DNA from: Gammaproteobacteria bacterium
GTDB taxonomy: Bacteria; Pseudomonadota; Gammaproteobacteria; Arenicellales; Poriferihabitantaceae
NCBI GenBank assembly: GCA_009841725.1
Contig: VYGS01000079.1
Span: 1 to 48,231 of the forward strand
Reading direction: 5' to 3'
DNA length: 48,231 nucleotides
Both the position numbers and the translations under genes were made by a program. Under the pieces are notes generated by a model. The model made no database searches. It had not been told where the DNA came from and saw nothing but the letters and a program-made list of their open reading frames with translations. This document shows positions 38,017 to 48,039 of the stretch, in pieces (within the stretch, counting starts at the first letter, position 1; the number at the start of each line of letters is the position of its first letter).

Positions 38017-40107
38017 TTACGATCGCAGCCGGAATCCGGGCACCGGCGAAACCACCTCTCGGCGAAACGGCAGGGCATCGCCATCATCATTCGGCCCGTC
38101 GACGGTCTGCGCGTACCGGTAGCCGGAATAGACCGCCCAGGCGATCGGAGCCGGCGAGAGGGCGTCTCCGATCAACCGGATCGACCGGATGCCCCGGTCA
38201 GCCCACTCCTCCCGCCGCGCCTCCAGGGATGTCCACAAGCGGCTGTCGGACTCCTGGCTCGTGACCATCACCACGGCATCGATTTCGAAATCGCTCGTCT
38301 CGCCGGTGTAGCTGCACGCCAGAATCGCCCGGCCCCGGTCGATCCTTTCCAGCGCGGTGCTCGGCAAGATGCACACTCCCCGCTCGGCCAGCCGACGGTG
38401 GACCGCAGACTGCTCAAGCGTGTTGACCGTCCACTCCGACACCCGTGCGGCCGGGGTGGCGACAATCGTCTCGGCACCCTCCATCGCGGCCAGTTCCGCG
38501 AGGACGCCGCCCATGTAGTAGTGATCGTCGTCGTAGACCAGAACCCGACCGGTCGGAATCGTTTCCCCCATCAGATCATCCGGAGTCAGGATCGCTACCG
38601 ATCCGTCGTTGTCCAGCGCCCGGACATGATACCGGGCCACACCGTCCCGCCTCCAGATCGATCCGGTTGCGATTGCGACATGATCAAAGCCGAATTCAAG
38701 CACGTCATCCACCGTGAGTTCACTGCCCGGGTAGATTTCGACGTTCGCCATGCGGCGAATCCGGTGCTCGCGGTAGTCGGCGACACGACCCCAGGCAGAC
38801 AGCCCGGGCAGTTTCCGCTCCCGGGCAACCCGTCCACCGAGCACCGTCTCGCGCTCGGCCAGGGTGACCCGGTAGCCCCGCTCGCCCAGAACCCGCGCAG
38901 CCTCCATGCCGGCCGGGCCGGCACCCACGACCAGTACCGACTCATCGCCGCTTCGGGGCGCGAATCTTTCGGGATGCCAGCCCTTGCGCCATTCCTCCAT
39001 GAAGCTGGCGTTCTGGGTGCATCGCGACAGCGACATGGTCATGTCCCCGGTGATGCACAGATTGCAGCCGATGCATTCACGGATGTCCTCGATCTGCCCA
39101 TCCCGAATCTTGTTGGGCAGAAACGGATCGGCAATGGAAGGCCGGGCGGCACCGATGAAATCAAGCGTCCCCGACCGCACCTGCCTGACCATCAGGTCGG
39201 GAGAGGTAAACCGCCCGACCCCGACAACCGGTTTCAGGGTGAGTTCACGAATGCCTTTCACCAGATTCTCCTGCGCACCCTCCTCCCTGAAGCGGGATGG
39301 ACCCGAACAGTCTTCCCAAGTGCCGTGAGCCAGGTCCCACAGATCGGGCAGATCGCTGTGCATCGCCACCAGGTCACGGAGTTCGGAATTGGAAAACCGG
39401 GCTCCCTCGACCATCTCGTCCAGGCAAAGCCTGAGCGTGACGGCGCAACGGTCTCCCACGACATCCCTGGCCTCCGAGACCAGTTCCCTCATCAGGCGGG
39501 ACCGGTTTTTGAGGGAGCCGCCATATTCGTCTGTCCGATGATTGGTCACGGGCGACAGAAAGTGCTGGATGATGCCGAATCCGTGCGCCCCGTACAGGCA
39601 AATCAGGTCGTATCCCGCCGTCTTCGCCCGCCTGAACGCATTGCGGTGCCACCGGATCAGGTCGCGGATGTCACGGCGTGTCATCGAGCGGGCGGAGACC
39701 GGATCGCTCGTGAACGTGCGGATCGGCAGCGCGGTCGCCGACATGGGCACTTCGCGCGAATACAGGTTGGGTCCGTTGACGCCGCTGTAGGCCAGTTCGA
39801 TACCCGCCAGGGCGTCGAATTCATGGATGCCGTCGGCCATTTTTGCGAGGGCGGGGATGTCGTCGTCATCCCACAGGTGCAATTCGATATACGGCGTGAT
39901 TTCACCGGTGTGATGGATCTCGCCCTGCTCCGTGAAGCCCACGCCCCACCCTCCTTCGGCCTTGATCCGGCGCATTTCGGCGACTGCGGACGGATCCCGG
40001 TAGCCGCCGCCATTGCAGTGAGGAACCTGATAGAAGCGATTCTTTGCGACAACCGGGCCGATCGGCACCGGCTCGAACAGGATGTCGTATCGGGTCGAAT
40101 CGTCCAC
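38017..40107 (-). CDS. Trimethylamine dehydrogenase-like FMN/4Fe-4S/FAD oxidoreductase
   Basis: YDILFEPVPIGPVVAKNRFYQVPHCNGGG, ELAYSGVNGPNLYSRE, GAARPSIADPFLPNKI, cluster motif CIGCNLCITGDMTMSLSRC, GWHPERF, C-terminal Rossmann VLVVGAGPAGMEAARVLGERGY. Confidence 0.85.
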   Translation of the reverse strand: MDDSTRYDILFEPVPIGPVVAKNRFYQVPHCNGGGYRDPSAVAEMRRIKAEGGWGVGFTEQGEIHHTGEITPYIELHLWDDDDIPALAKMADGIHEFDALAGIELAYSGVNGPNLYSREVPMSATALPIRTFTSDPVSARSMTRRDIRDLIRWHRNAFRRAKTAGYDLICLYGAHGFGIIQHFLSPVTNHRTDEYGGSLKNRSRLMRELVSEARDVVGDRCAVTLRLCLDEMVEGARFSNSELRDLVAMHSDLPDLWDLAHGTWEDCSGPSRFREEGAQENLVKGIRELTLKPVVGVGRFTSPDLMVRQVRSGTLDFIGAARPSIADPFLPNKIRDGQIEDIRECIGCNLCITGDMTMSLSRCTQNASFMEEWRKGWHPERFAPRSGDESVLVVGAGPAGMEAARVLGERGYRVTLAERETVLGGRVARERKLPGLSAWGRVADYREHRIRRMANVEIYPGSELTVDDVLEFGFDHVAIATGSIWRRDGVARYHVRALDNDGSVAILTPDDLMGETIPTGRVLVYDDDHYYMGGVLAELAAMEGAETIVATPAARVSEWTVNTLEQSAVHRRLAERGVCILPSTALERIDRGRAILACSYTGETSDFEIDAVVMVTSQESDSRLWTSLEARREEWADRGIRSIRLIGDALSPAPIAWAVYSGYRYAQTVDGPNDDGDALPFRREVVSPVPGFRLRS

Positions 40108-40125
40108 GGTTCGGGAGCGGCCGGA

Positions 40126-41571
40126 TCAGCCGTCGACGTTGTCGGACAGTCCCGCGGCTTTCTTGACGAATTCCAGCGGCCCGTCCCACCCGAAATTGCG
40201 ATACACCGCAGCCAGGTGGGCAAACGGCGGAGACTGCGCAAACAGATGGAAAGTCAGCCGATGCCCCGCATAGCCCGAATTCAGCAGGTCCCGGGCAAAC
40301 GAAAGCAGCTTCCGGCGATCCTCGGCCATCCACCTTTCGTTGATCGTGTAGAACTTGCTGAGCCACTTGCCCGTCTCTTCGCCGCGAAACGACTCGATAT
40401 CCGGCGTCACGCAAATCTGGCCTCCGCAGAGCTCACGAGCAATGTGCATCATCGCCGGGAGGTTGGCGCAGGCGTGCACCCGCCCCGTCATCAGCAGGGA
40501 CTGGTTCGGCATCAGAAAGCCTCCCGGACTTCTCTCCGCGGTGGCAATCGCCGCAGTCAGATGGGCGTTGATTCCCTCGCGGTAGACGGCCAGCTGGGCC
40601 AGCTTTTCCTGTACCGCGGGCTGCTTTTCAAGGCCGGTCTGCTTGATGTTCCAGAGCGCTGCACCGATCATCATGTCGGTATACGTGATCAAGCGCTGCA
40701 CGAAAGGCATTGCCGAGTACCGGTGCAGGGTGGTGCGGATGAATGTCGCGGCCCGGGTATGCTGGTAGAACAGGACATCCGACCACGGAATCAGCACGTT
40801 GTCGAGCACCATCAGGGTGTCGATCTCATCGAAACGGTTCGACAGCGGGTAATCCTCCGGGGAGCCCATGCCGAGAAATCCCGCTCGGCAGATGTGCTTT
40901 ACGCCCGGCGCATTCATTCGCACGATGCAGCCTACGGCATAGTCCGAATACGCCTCATTGCCCCAGTTTGCGATGGTCGGCTTGAGAAATGCCTGGTTGG
41001 AATAGGCGGCCGCGGTTTCATACTTGGCGCCCCGAATGACAATGCCCTCGTCGGTTTCCTTCACCACATGGGTCAGCATGTCGGGATCCTGATCCTGGGG
41101 AAGGAGCGAGCGGTCGCCTTTCGGATCGGTATTGGCGGACACGTGAAACGGATCGTTCTCCACCGCGAGCCGGATATGACGGTTGATGTTTTCCGAAAAT
41201 CGCGGGTCGATCTCGTTAAGAATGTCGGCACCGTCCGCAAGCGACCACATCTCGCCAACGGTTTCGTCTCCGACGCGAGTGACGACTCCGCCGATGTCTC
41301 GCATGACGGTGTCCACGGCAACACGCTTGGCCTCCCAGTGTGCCTTGTCCGTGGGAATCTGGTTGCCTACCGGATAGCGCTCCCCGTCCTTCTCGAACGT
41401 CATGATCTCCTGCGTGTCCGCCTCATGCTGCATGTCGTAGATCCGGGCGCGGATGTCGATCAGGGGACGGAACTGGTGATGTTCGGTGATGTCCTCCACA
41501 CGTTTTCCGTCCACATAGACTTCCCGCCCGTCCCTGAGGGACTCCCGGTACTGCTCGCCTGTTCTGATCAT
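40126..41571 (-). CDS. 4-hydroxyphenylacetate 3-hydroxylase (HpaB/PvcC)-family flavoprotein
   Basis: MIRTGEQYRESLRDGREVYVDGKRVEDITEH, ETDEGIVIRGAKYETAAAYSNQ, DNVLIPWSDVLFYQH; start trimmed from 41733 to 41571. Confidence 0.87.
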   Translation of the reverse strand: MIRTGEQYRESLRDGREVYVDGKRVEDITEHHQFRPLIDIRARIYDMQHEADTQEIMTFEKDGERYPVGNQIPTDKAHWEAKRVAVDTVMRDIGGVVTRVGDETVGEMWSLADGADILNEIDPRFSENINRHIRLAVENDPFHVSANTDPKGDRSLLPQDQDPDMLTHVVKETDEGIVIRGAKYETAAAYSNQAFLKPTIANWGNEAYSDYAVGCIVRMNAPGVKHICRAGFLGMGSPEDYPLSNRFDEIDTLMVLDNVLIPWSDVLFYQHTRAATFIRTTLHRYSAMPFVQRLITYTDMMIGAALWNIKQTGLEKQPAVQEKLAQLAVYREGINAHLTAAIATAERSPGGFLMPNQSLLMTGRVHACANLPAMMHIARELCGGQICVTPDIESFRGEETGKWLSKFYTINERWMAEDRRKLLSFARDLLNSGYAGHRLTFHLFAQSPPFAHLAAVYRNFGWDGPLEFVKKAAGLSDNVDG

Positions 41572-41750
41572 TGTCGGTGCTCTCGGGGAATGATTGATGT
41601 TCTTGTGTAGAATGGATAAATTGCCATGGTATTCTAAGCCAATATCCGACTGATGGCGCAGCACAAGAGCAAACGCACGGTGCCGATGTCGGCAAAATGG
41701 CGTTCCCGGCTCCAGCCCGGGCAAAGATTTCACGACAGGACGAATCCTCC

Positions 41751-43199
41751 ATGACCCAGAAACTCTGCTATCTGAGCGGTGCGGAAGCGTTGGCCGGATT
41801 TCGACGAGGAACGCTTTCCCCGGTGGAGTTGCTGGAAGCGGTCATTCGCCGAACCGAATCCGTCAATGTATCGATCAACGCGTTGACCGAAACCTATTTC
41901 GACCGGGCCCTGGATCAGGCCCGCGAATCCGAACAGCGCTACCTGAAAGGCGAGGCAAGGCCGCTCGACGGCCTGCCGCTGGCGGTCAAGGACGAATTTC
42001 GCGTCAAGGGAACCCTGAGGTCCTCCTCGTCCCTTGTCTACCGAAACCGGATCGACACCCAGACCGATACGCTGATCGAACGGCTGCTCGAGGCGGGCGC
42101 GATCTGTCACGCGAAAACCACGACTCCCGAATTCTGCATCCTGGGTTCTTGCCACTCGAGACTGTGGGGCGTTACCCGAAATCCGTCGAATCTCGAGATC
42201 ACCCCGGGCGGCTCCTCGGGCGGGTCGGGGGCGGCCCTGTCGGCCGGCATGACCACGCTCGCGACTGGAACCGACATTGGCGGATCGATCCGCATCCCCG
42301 CTTCGCAATGCGGCGTCGTGGGCTACAAGGCGCCCTACGGCAGGAATCCCGAAGTGCCCGTTTTCAATCTCGATTTCTATAGCCATTCCGGTCCGATGGC
42401 CCGGACCGTCGTCGACTGCGCCCTGATGCAGAACATCATCTCCGGTCCGTCGAACCGGGATATTGCAACCCTGAGAGACCGCGTTGTCCTGGACACGGAC
42501 AGCGTCCCCCGGGATCTCCGTGGCCTGAAAATCGCCTGGTCGATGAATCTGGGTTTCATGGAGATCGACCGCGCTGTCGAGAACAATACCCTGGACGCCT
42601 TGCAGACCTTTCGGGATCTGGGAGCAGATGTGGAGGAGGTCGACCTCGGCTGGACCGAAGAAATTATCGGGGCCGTTCATCATTACTGGGCGCATTCATG
42701 GGTGAGCCAATTCTCCGGACTGCTTGAGGAACACCGGAAGGATCTGACCGATTACGCGATATGGTTCATCGAAAATTCCCGTGCCTGCACGGCCGAGGAC
42801 TTCAACCGTTCCCTTAAGGTCGCCGTCGGGATGTACGACACATTCGGTCCGATGATGGACCGTTACGATCTGTTCGTTTGTCCGACGCTCGGGACGAACC
42901 GGGTGCCGGCCGACTACTCATGGCCGGACGCCGTCGTGACCATCAATGGCGATACGCGAAGCCGGATCGAGGAAAGCTGGTCGCTGACCTACCCTTTCAA
43001 CATGCTGAGCCGGTGCCCGGTCATGTCGGTCCCGTCCGGCGTCGCGGACAACAACGTGGCGACAGGCATCCAGCTCGTCGCCCGCACCTATGACGATCCG
43101 GCCGTGTTTCGCATCGCCAAGGCATACGAGCAGGCCGCTCCCGAACGGTTCGTGCCCCGGCTTGATCCCGTACTGAGTCAGGACGCGGGAGGACCATGA
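41751..43199 (+). CDS. Amidase signature family enzyme
   Basis: LPLAVKDEFRVKGT, TPGGSSGGSGAALSAG, GTDIGGSIRIPASQCGVVGYKAPYGR; start trimmed to MTQKLCYLSG. Confidence 0.9.
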   Translation: MTQKLCYLSGAEALAGFRRGTLSPVELLEAVIRRTESVNVSINALTETYFDRALDQARESEQRYLKGEARPLDGLPLAVKDEFRVKGTLRSSSSLVYRNRIDTQTDTLIERLLEAGAICHAKTTTPEFCILGSCHSRLWGVTRNPSNLEITPGGSSGGSGAALSAGMTTLATGTDIGGSIRIPASQCGVVGYKAPYGRNPEVPVFNLDFYSHSGPMARTVVDCALMQNIISGPSNRDIATLRDRVVLDTDSVPRDLRGLKIAWSMNLGFMEIDRAVENNTLDALQTFRDLGADVEEVDLGWTEEIIGAVHHYWAHSWVSQFSGLLEEHRKDLTDYAIWFIENSRACTAEDFNRSLKVAVGMYDTFGPMMDRYDLFVCPTLGTNRVPADYSWPDAVVTINGDTRSRIEESWSLTYPFNMLSRCPVMSVPSGVADNNVATGIQLVARTYDDPAVFRIAKAYEQAAPERFVPRLDPVLSQDAGGP

Positions 43200-44224
43200 A
43201 GACGGTATACAGCGCCGACCACTCGCTCAGGAACGCCAAGACGGAGCTTTACGGCGGACAACTGGTCACGCCGTTCGAGTGCCCGGAGCGCATGGAATAT
43301 GTGCTCAAACGGGTCGGCGAGACCGGACTGGGTGAAGTCATTCCGCCCGGGAAGTTCGGGATGAAGCATATCCTGCGCATTCACGATCCGGGATTCGTCG
43401 AGTTTCTCGAGCATTGCTGGGAGGAATGGCAGGAGGTCGGCTACGAGGGCGAGGCGATCCCCACCATCATTCCCGCCCGGGGGATGCAGCAGCGCATTCC
43501 CGAGCACATTGAAGGGCGGCTCGGCTACTATTCGCTGGCAATGGAAACGTCCATCAGCGCCGGCACCTGGGAGGCCGCCCTGGCCAGCGCCCATGTCGCC
43601 CTGACCGCCCAGAATATGGTGAGAGACGGCCTGTCTTCCTCATTCGCGTTGTGTCGATCGCCCGGGCACCATGCCGCGGCCGACATGTTCGGAGGGTATT
43701 GCTTTTTCAACAATGCCGCCATCTGCGCCCAGGCATTCCTGGACCAGGGGGCCGATCGGATCGCGATACTCGATGTGGACTTTCATCACGGAAACGGATC
43801 CCAAACGATATTCTACGATCGACAGGACGTGATGTATCTTTCCCTGCATGGCGATCCCCGGCATGCATTTCCCCATTTTCTGGGATACGGCGATGAGCGC
43901 GGGGAAGGCCCGGGCGAAGGCTTCAACTACAATTACCCCATGCCTCCGGGAACGTCCTATCCGGTCTGGGCCGAAGCGCTTGACGACGCTTGCGCGAAAA
44001 TTGCCCACTACGCTCCCGACGCACTTGTCGTGTCGCTGGGCGTCGACACCTATGAACGGGATCCGATCTCGTTCTTCAAACTTCGAAGCGAGGATTTCAC
44101 GGATTACGGCAATCGGCTGGCCAAGCTCGGCCTGCCCACCCTGTTCATCATGGAAGGCGGCTATGCCGTGGAGGAAATCGGCATCAACACCGTCAACGTG
44201 CTCGCGGGATTCGAAGGCGTCTGA
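43196..44224 (+). CDS. Histone deacetylase/acetylpolyamine amidohydrolase superfamily protein
   Basis: RSPGHHAAADMFGGYCFFNNAAI, ILDVDFHHGNGSQTIFYDR, SLGVDTYERDPISFFKL, EGGYAVEEIG; 4-bp overlap with the amidase. Confidence 0.9.
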   Translation: MKTVYSADHSLRNAKTELYGGQLVTPFECPERMEYVLKRVGETGLGEVIPPGKFGMKHILRIHDPGFVEFLEHCWEEWQEVGYEGEAIPTIIPARGMQQRIPEHIEGRLGYYSLAMETSISAGTWEAALASAHVALTAQNMVRDGLSSSFALCRSPGHHAAADMFGGYCFFNNAAICAQAFLDQGADRIAILDVDFHHGNGSQTIFYDRQDVMYLSLHGDPRHAFPHFLGYGDERGEGPGEGFNYNYPMPPGTSYPVWAEALDDACAKIAHYAPDALVVSLGVDTYERDPISFFKLRSEDFTDYGNRLAKLGLPTLFIMEGGYAVEEIGINTVNVLAGFEGV

Positions 44225-44349
44225 GATCGGGCAAAAACTCCGGCGACAGATCGCGCCGCCGATTCGTCCTGAACATCGAAACGAGCCGGAGAGCGCTCCG
44301 AGACGAAGGCCGTGTCCAGATTGTTGCCCGCATATCCGCAGATCGTGGC

Positions 44350-44566
44350 GAACGCAGGGCTACGGGATGCCGGCATTCGGGGGCACGCTGACGGCGACGC
44401 CGGAGGCCGGGATCGGATTCTTGGACACAGGCCGGGAGTACACGCTCGGCTGGCGGACCTTCGAGTTCCAGATCTGGGACTGCGACACGAAAACACGGAC
44501 GGCCCACCCGAGCATCGCATCCGCCTCGGCTTCACCGCGCTGGTAGAGACATTGCGCAACCGATAG
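44350..44566 (+). pseudogene. Decayed C-terminal fragment of an autotransporter-like outer-membrane beta-barrel protein
   Basis: GYGMPAFGGTLTATPEAGIGFLDTGREYTLGWR in one frame, followed after a frameshift by RHENTDGPPEHRIRLGFTALV, resembles the recurrent …GYGxPAFGxxxTxTPxxGxGxxxxxRxYxxGWR…RRExx…PEHxxxxxxTARW barrel ending. Confidence 0.4.
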
Positions 44567-45421
44567 CTGGGTATGTCGATCTCCGAATAGAGATCTCCGC
44601 CCATATCGGGCTTCTCGACCCGTAAACTACCTCTGGAGAGGCTGCCGACAAACAGCTTGCCGATCACTGCCTTCGTATTTCGCGGGTTGAGGGAATCTTG
44701 CATGCGCTTTTGAAGGAGCGGTCGGATTCACAAAACTCGCAAATCGATGGTTGCCTATTCCTCAAATACCGCTACCCAAGCAGATCAGGGCGTGAACCTG
44801 TACTCGCTCGGAGGAAAGAGCGCATCTGGTCCGCCCCCGGCGAATCGGCGGCGAGAAGGCATGTCCGGGGAGGAAGTTTCCGATTTCACCCAGTCAGAAA
44901 CGGCAATCGAGCTCGAGAAGTGATCGAAATGTCCCGGCGGTCGGACCAGACCATGATTGATTTACCGGCTACATTCGAAGCGAAAAAAGCTTGAAAGAGG
45001 TTGCGGATGTTGGATATAGTCGTTTCAAGGGACATGGACTGATCGGGTGGTACCCGTGTCTTGCGGAAAGATACTGCCGACCTTAGGGTTGTGCCTTTTA
45101 CTCGTAACACTACCTGTCGGGGTAAAAATCTCCGGTCAGGCAACTTCGGACGTTCTTCGTATTGTTCTCAGTCAGACCAAAGTAAAGACCATGCATACCG
45201 TCACTGTCCATCGAACCAAGGCCACGTTCGCTCGATCGTCGGGCCGGGCCGGAGCCGACGAGGGTGTCGCCGCCACGGCAGCAACCCGATGCAGTATTTG
45301 CGGCCTTTTTTGCAACCCTTCCTTCCGGCCTTCCGGTGCCCATAACGATTTATTTTCCGTGTCCGGTCTGGATAGATGTGGCGCGACATGATGGAAACCG
45401 GGTGCTGCGCTGACAGGAGAC

Positions 45422-47764
45422 ATGGTGATAGATCAACCGAAGGAGGCATCCCGGGTGAATGAGACACAGCGCGAGCGGGTCTCCGAGTTGAGCGCGGCAA
45501 TTCTGCGCATCAACGCGAGCCTGGATCCGGTAACCGTGCTGGGAGAGGTCGTCGAGAGTGCCCGGGCGCTGACCGATGCTCACTACGGCATCATCACCAT
45601 GGTCGATGAGTCGGGACAGCCAACGGAATTCGTCACCTCGGGGTTCACTGAGGAGGAGCGCGCGCGAATGGAGGCCTGGATCGAAGGGCGAGCGCTGTTC
45701 ACCCACTTCCTCGATCTGGAAGTGCCGCTGCGGGTGACAGATCTGCCCGCCTACGTGCGGGCGCTTGGCTTTTCCGACGACCTGATCCCGGCGAAGACAT
45801 TCCTGGGGACACCGATGCGCTATCGTGGCGAACACGTGGGCATCTTCTTTCTTGGCGAAAAGGAAGGGGGTCGGGAATTCAGCGCCAAAGACGAGGAATT
45901 GCTGGTGTTGTTCGCGTCGCAGGCAGCCACGGCGATCGTCATTCGCACCGAGCGCCAGACGAGAGCGGATCTGGAGGCTCTGGTCGAGACCTGTCCGGTG
46001 GGGGTCGTGGTGTTCGACGCGGCGACGGGTCTTGTGATTTCGTTCAACCGCGAAGCACGGCGCATGGCAGAGCGGCTGTACCTTCCCGGCGGATCACCGG
46101 AGGATCTGCTGAAGACGATTACCTGCCGTCGCGCGGACGGGCGTGAGATCACGCCAGACAACTTTCCTCTGGCCGAGGCACTGCGCAGCGGTGAAACGGT
46201 GCGGGCCGAGGAGATCGTGCTCTCGGTACCCGACGGGCGCAGCCTGGATACGCTCATCAACGCGACGCCGATCCACTCGGAAGATGGCAAGGTCATCTCG
46301 GTGGTCGTGACAATGCAGGATCTTGCGCCGTTCGAGGAGCTCGAACGGGCACGAGCAGAATTTCTGGCGCTGGTGAGCCACGAATTGCGTGCACCGCTGG
46401 CCGCGATCAAGGGTTCAGCAACAACCGCACGGGGAGCGGCCCGGACCCTTGATCCGGTCGAGGCGCGCCAGTTCTTCCGGATCATCGAGGAACATGCTGA
46501 CCAGATGGACAGCCTCATCGGCAACCTGCTCGATGCCGGGCGCATCGAGGCGGGAACGCTTACTGTGGATATGGAACCTGTCGAGGTGACCACCCTCGTC
46601 GATTTGGCTCGCAACACGTTTCTGAGCAGCGGCACCGAGCACGACCTCGTCATTGACCTGCCGTCCGACCTGCCTCGGGTCACGGCAGACCGCGAGCGCA
46701 TCGTCCAGGTGCTGAACAACCTGTTCTCGAATGCAGCCCGGCATTCTCCGAGCACCTCTCCCGTTCGGGTCGAGGCGGTACGCGACGGAGTCCACGTGGC
46801 GATCTCGGTCCTGGATCAGGGCCGAGGCATTCCGCACGAGCAATTGCCGAAGCTGTTCCGCAAACACGCGGGCCTTGCCGATAGCGAGGGCGGCCGTACC
46901 GGAACGGGACTCGGCCTCTTGATCTGCAAAGGACTGGTCGAAGCGCACGGGGGCCGCATCCGGGCCGAGAGCGATGGTGCAGGCCGGGGGACACGGTTCA
47001 CCTTCACCCTGCCGGCAGTCGAGGAAGTCACCGCGGCGTTTGGTCCTTCCCGAGCGGATGCGGGTGTTCGGAAAGCGGACAGGGAAAGAACCACAATCCT
47101 GGTAGTGGACGACGATCCACAGATACTTCGCTATGTGCGCGGCGCACTTGTCTCCGACGGTTATCGGGCAGTGGTGACGGCCGACTCGAATGACCTGGCG
47201 GAACTCATCCGGGTCAACCGGCCAGCCCTGGTTCTTCTTGATCTGCTGTTGCCGGGCTCCGACGGGATCAAGCTGATGGAGTCCGTCTCCGCGCTGGCCG
47301 AGTTGCCGGTTATTTTCATCTCCGCTTACGGGCGGGACGAAACCATCGCCCGGGCGCTGGAGGCGGGAGCGGCAGATTATGTCGTCAAGCCATTCTCGCC
47401 GACCGAGCTCACCGCGCGGGTCGGGGCGGCGCTTCGCCATCGTGCCACACCGATGCCGTTCGTGCGGGGCGATCTCGTCATCGATTACGAGCGACGCCGG
47501 GTGAGCGTAGCCGGGAAGCCGGTGCGGCTCACTGCGACGGAGTTCGAACTGCTGCGGGTGTTGTCGTCCAATGCAGGACGGGTGGTAACGAACGAAGTAC
47601 TGTTGCGACGACTCTGGGAAGACCGCGAATCGGCCGACACCGATCTCGTGCGCAACTTCGTGCGCAAGCTCCGAAGCAAGCTTGGCGACCGCGCAAGCGA
47701 TCCGACCTGGATTTTCAACGAACGGGGCGTCGGCTACCGCATGGTCCGCCCGGACGAGGCATAA
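45422..47764 (+). CDS. Hybrid sensor: GAF-PAS-histidine kinase-REC-OmpR-type winged helix in one polypeptide
   Basis: GAF region (TFLGTPMRYRGEHVGIFFLGEKEGGREFS), HisKA FLALVSHELRAPLAAIKGSATT, N-box NNLFSNAARHSP, GTGLGLLICKGLVEAHGG, REC ILVVDDDPQILRYVRGAL…LVLLDLLLPGSDG…DYVVKPFSP, Trans_Reg_C LTATEFELLRVLSSNAGRVVTNEVLLRRLW…FNERGVGYRM. Confidence 0.92.
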   Translation: MVIDQPKEASRVNETQRERVSELSAAILRINASLDPVTVLGEVVESARALTDAHYGIITMVDESGQPTEFVTSGFTEEERARMEAWIEGRALFTHFLDLEVPLRVTDLPAYVRALGFSDDLIPAKTFLGTPMRYRGEHVGIFFLGEKEGGREFSAKDEELLVLFASQAATAIVIRTERQTRADLEALVETCPVGVVVFDAATGLVISFNREARRMAERLYLPGGSPEDLLKTITCRRADGREITPDNFPLAEALRSGETVRAEEIVLSVPDGRSLDTLINATPIHSEDGKVISVVVTMQDLAPFEELERARAEFLALVSHELRAPLAAIKGSATTARGAARTLDPVEARQFFRIIEEHADQMDSLIGNLLDAGRIEAGTLTVDMEPVEVTTLVDLARNTFLSSGTEHDLVIDLPSDLPRVTADRERIVQVLNNLFSNAARHSPSTSPVRVEAVRDGVHVAISVLDQGRGIPHEQLPKLFRKHAGLADSEGGRTGTGLGLLICKGLVEAHGGRIRAESDGAGRGTRFTFTLPAVEEVTAAFGPSRADAGVRKADRERTTILVVDDDPQILRYVRGALVSDGYRAVVTADSNDLAELIRVNRPALVLLDLLLPGSDGIKLMESVSALAELPVIFISAYGRDETIARALEAGAADYVVKPFSPTELTARVGAALRHRATPMPFVRGDLVIDYERRRVSVAGKPVRLTATEFELLRVLSSNAGRVVTNEVLLRRLWEDRESADTDLVRNFVRKLRSKLGDRASDPTWIFNERGVGYRMVRPDEA

Positions 47765-48022
47765 CGGGCAGCGTCCCGCTCCCGGTTCCCGCCTGCGCAC
47801 GCGGAACCAGACTGGAGATTCCGCATCCACTCCATTGCGGTGCGGGCATGTTTCGACTCTTTGAATCCTGAAGCGGTGCCTGAGGCTGCCCCGGTGACCG
47901 AGACAGCCTGACAAAAGCGTCGTCTGTACCCTGTTACCGCATTCACCCACCTGATGACGTGGCCCCCGTGGCCACCACGTTTCCTCTGCAGTCTCTCTGC
48001 AAGCCCATCCAATCAAATCGCG

Positions 48023-48039
48023 CCACCGCATAGCGGTGG
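48023..48039. repeat. Perfect short hairpin near the window end
   Basis: CCACCGC-ATA-GCGGTGG. Confidence 0.4.

Noticed and set aside
36781-41610. A 1609-aa plus-strand ORF
   Set aside because: It runs through glpK in another frame and antisense to the TMADH-like and HpaB-like genes. Its composition is low-complexity Arg/Gly/His-rich with no recognisable domain; it is a GC-rich spurious frame.
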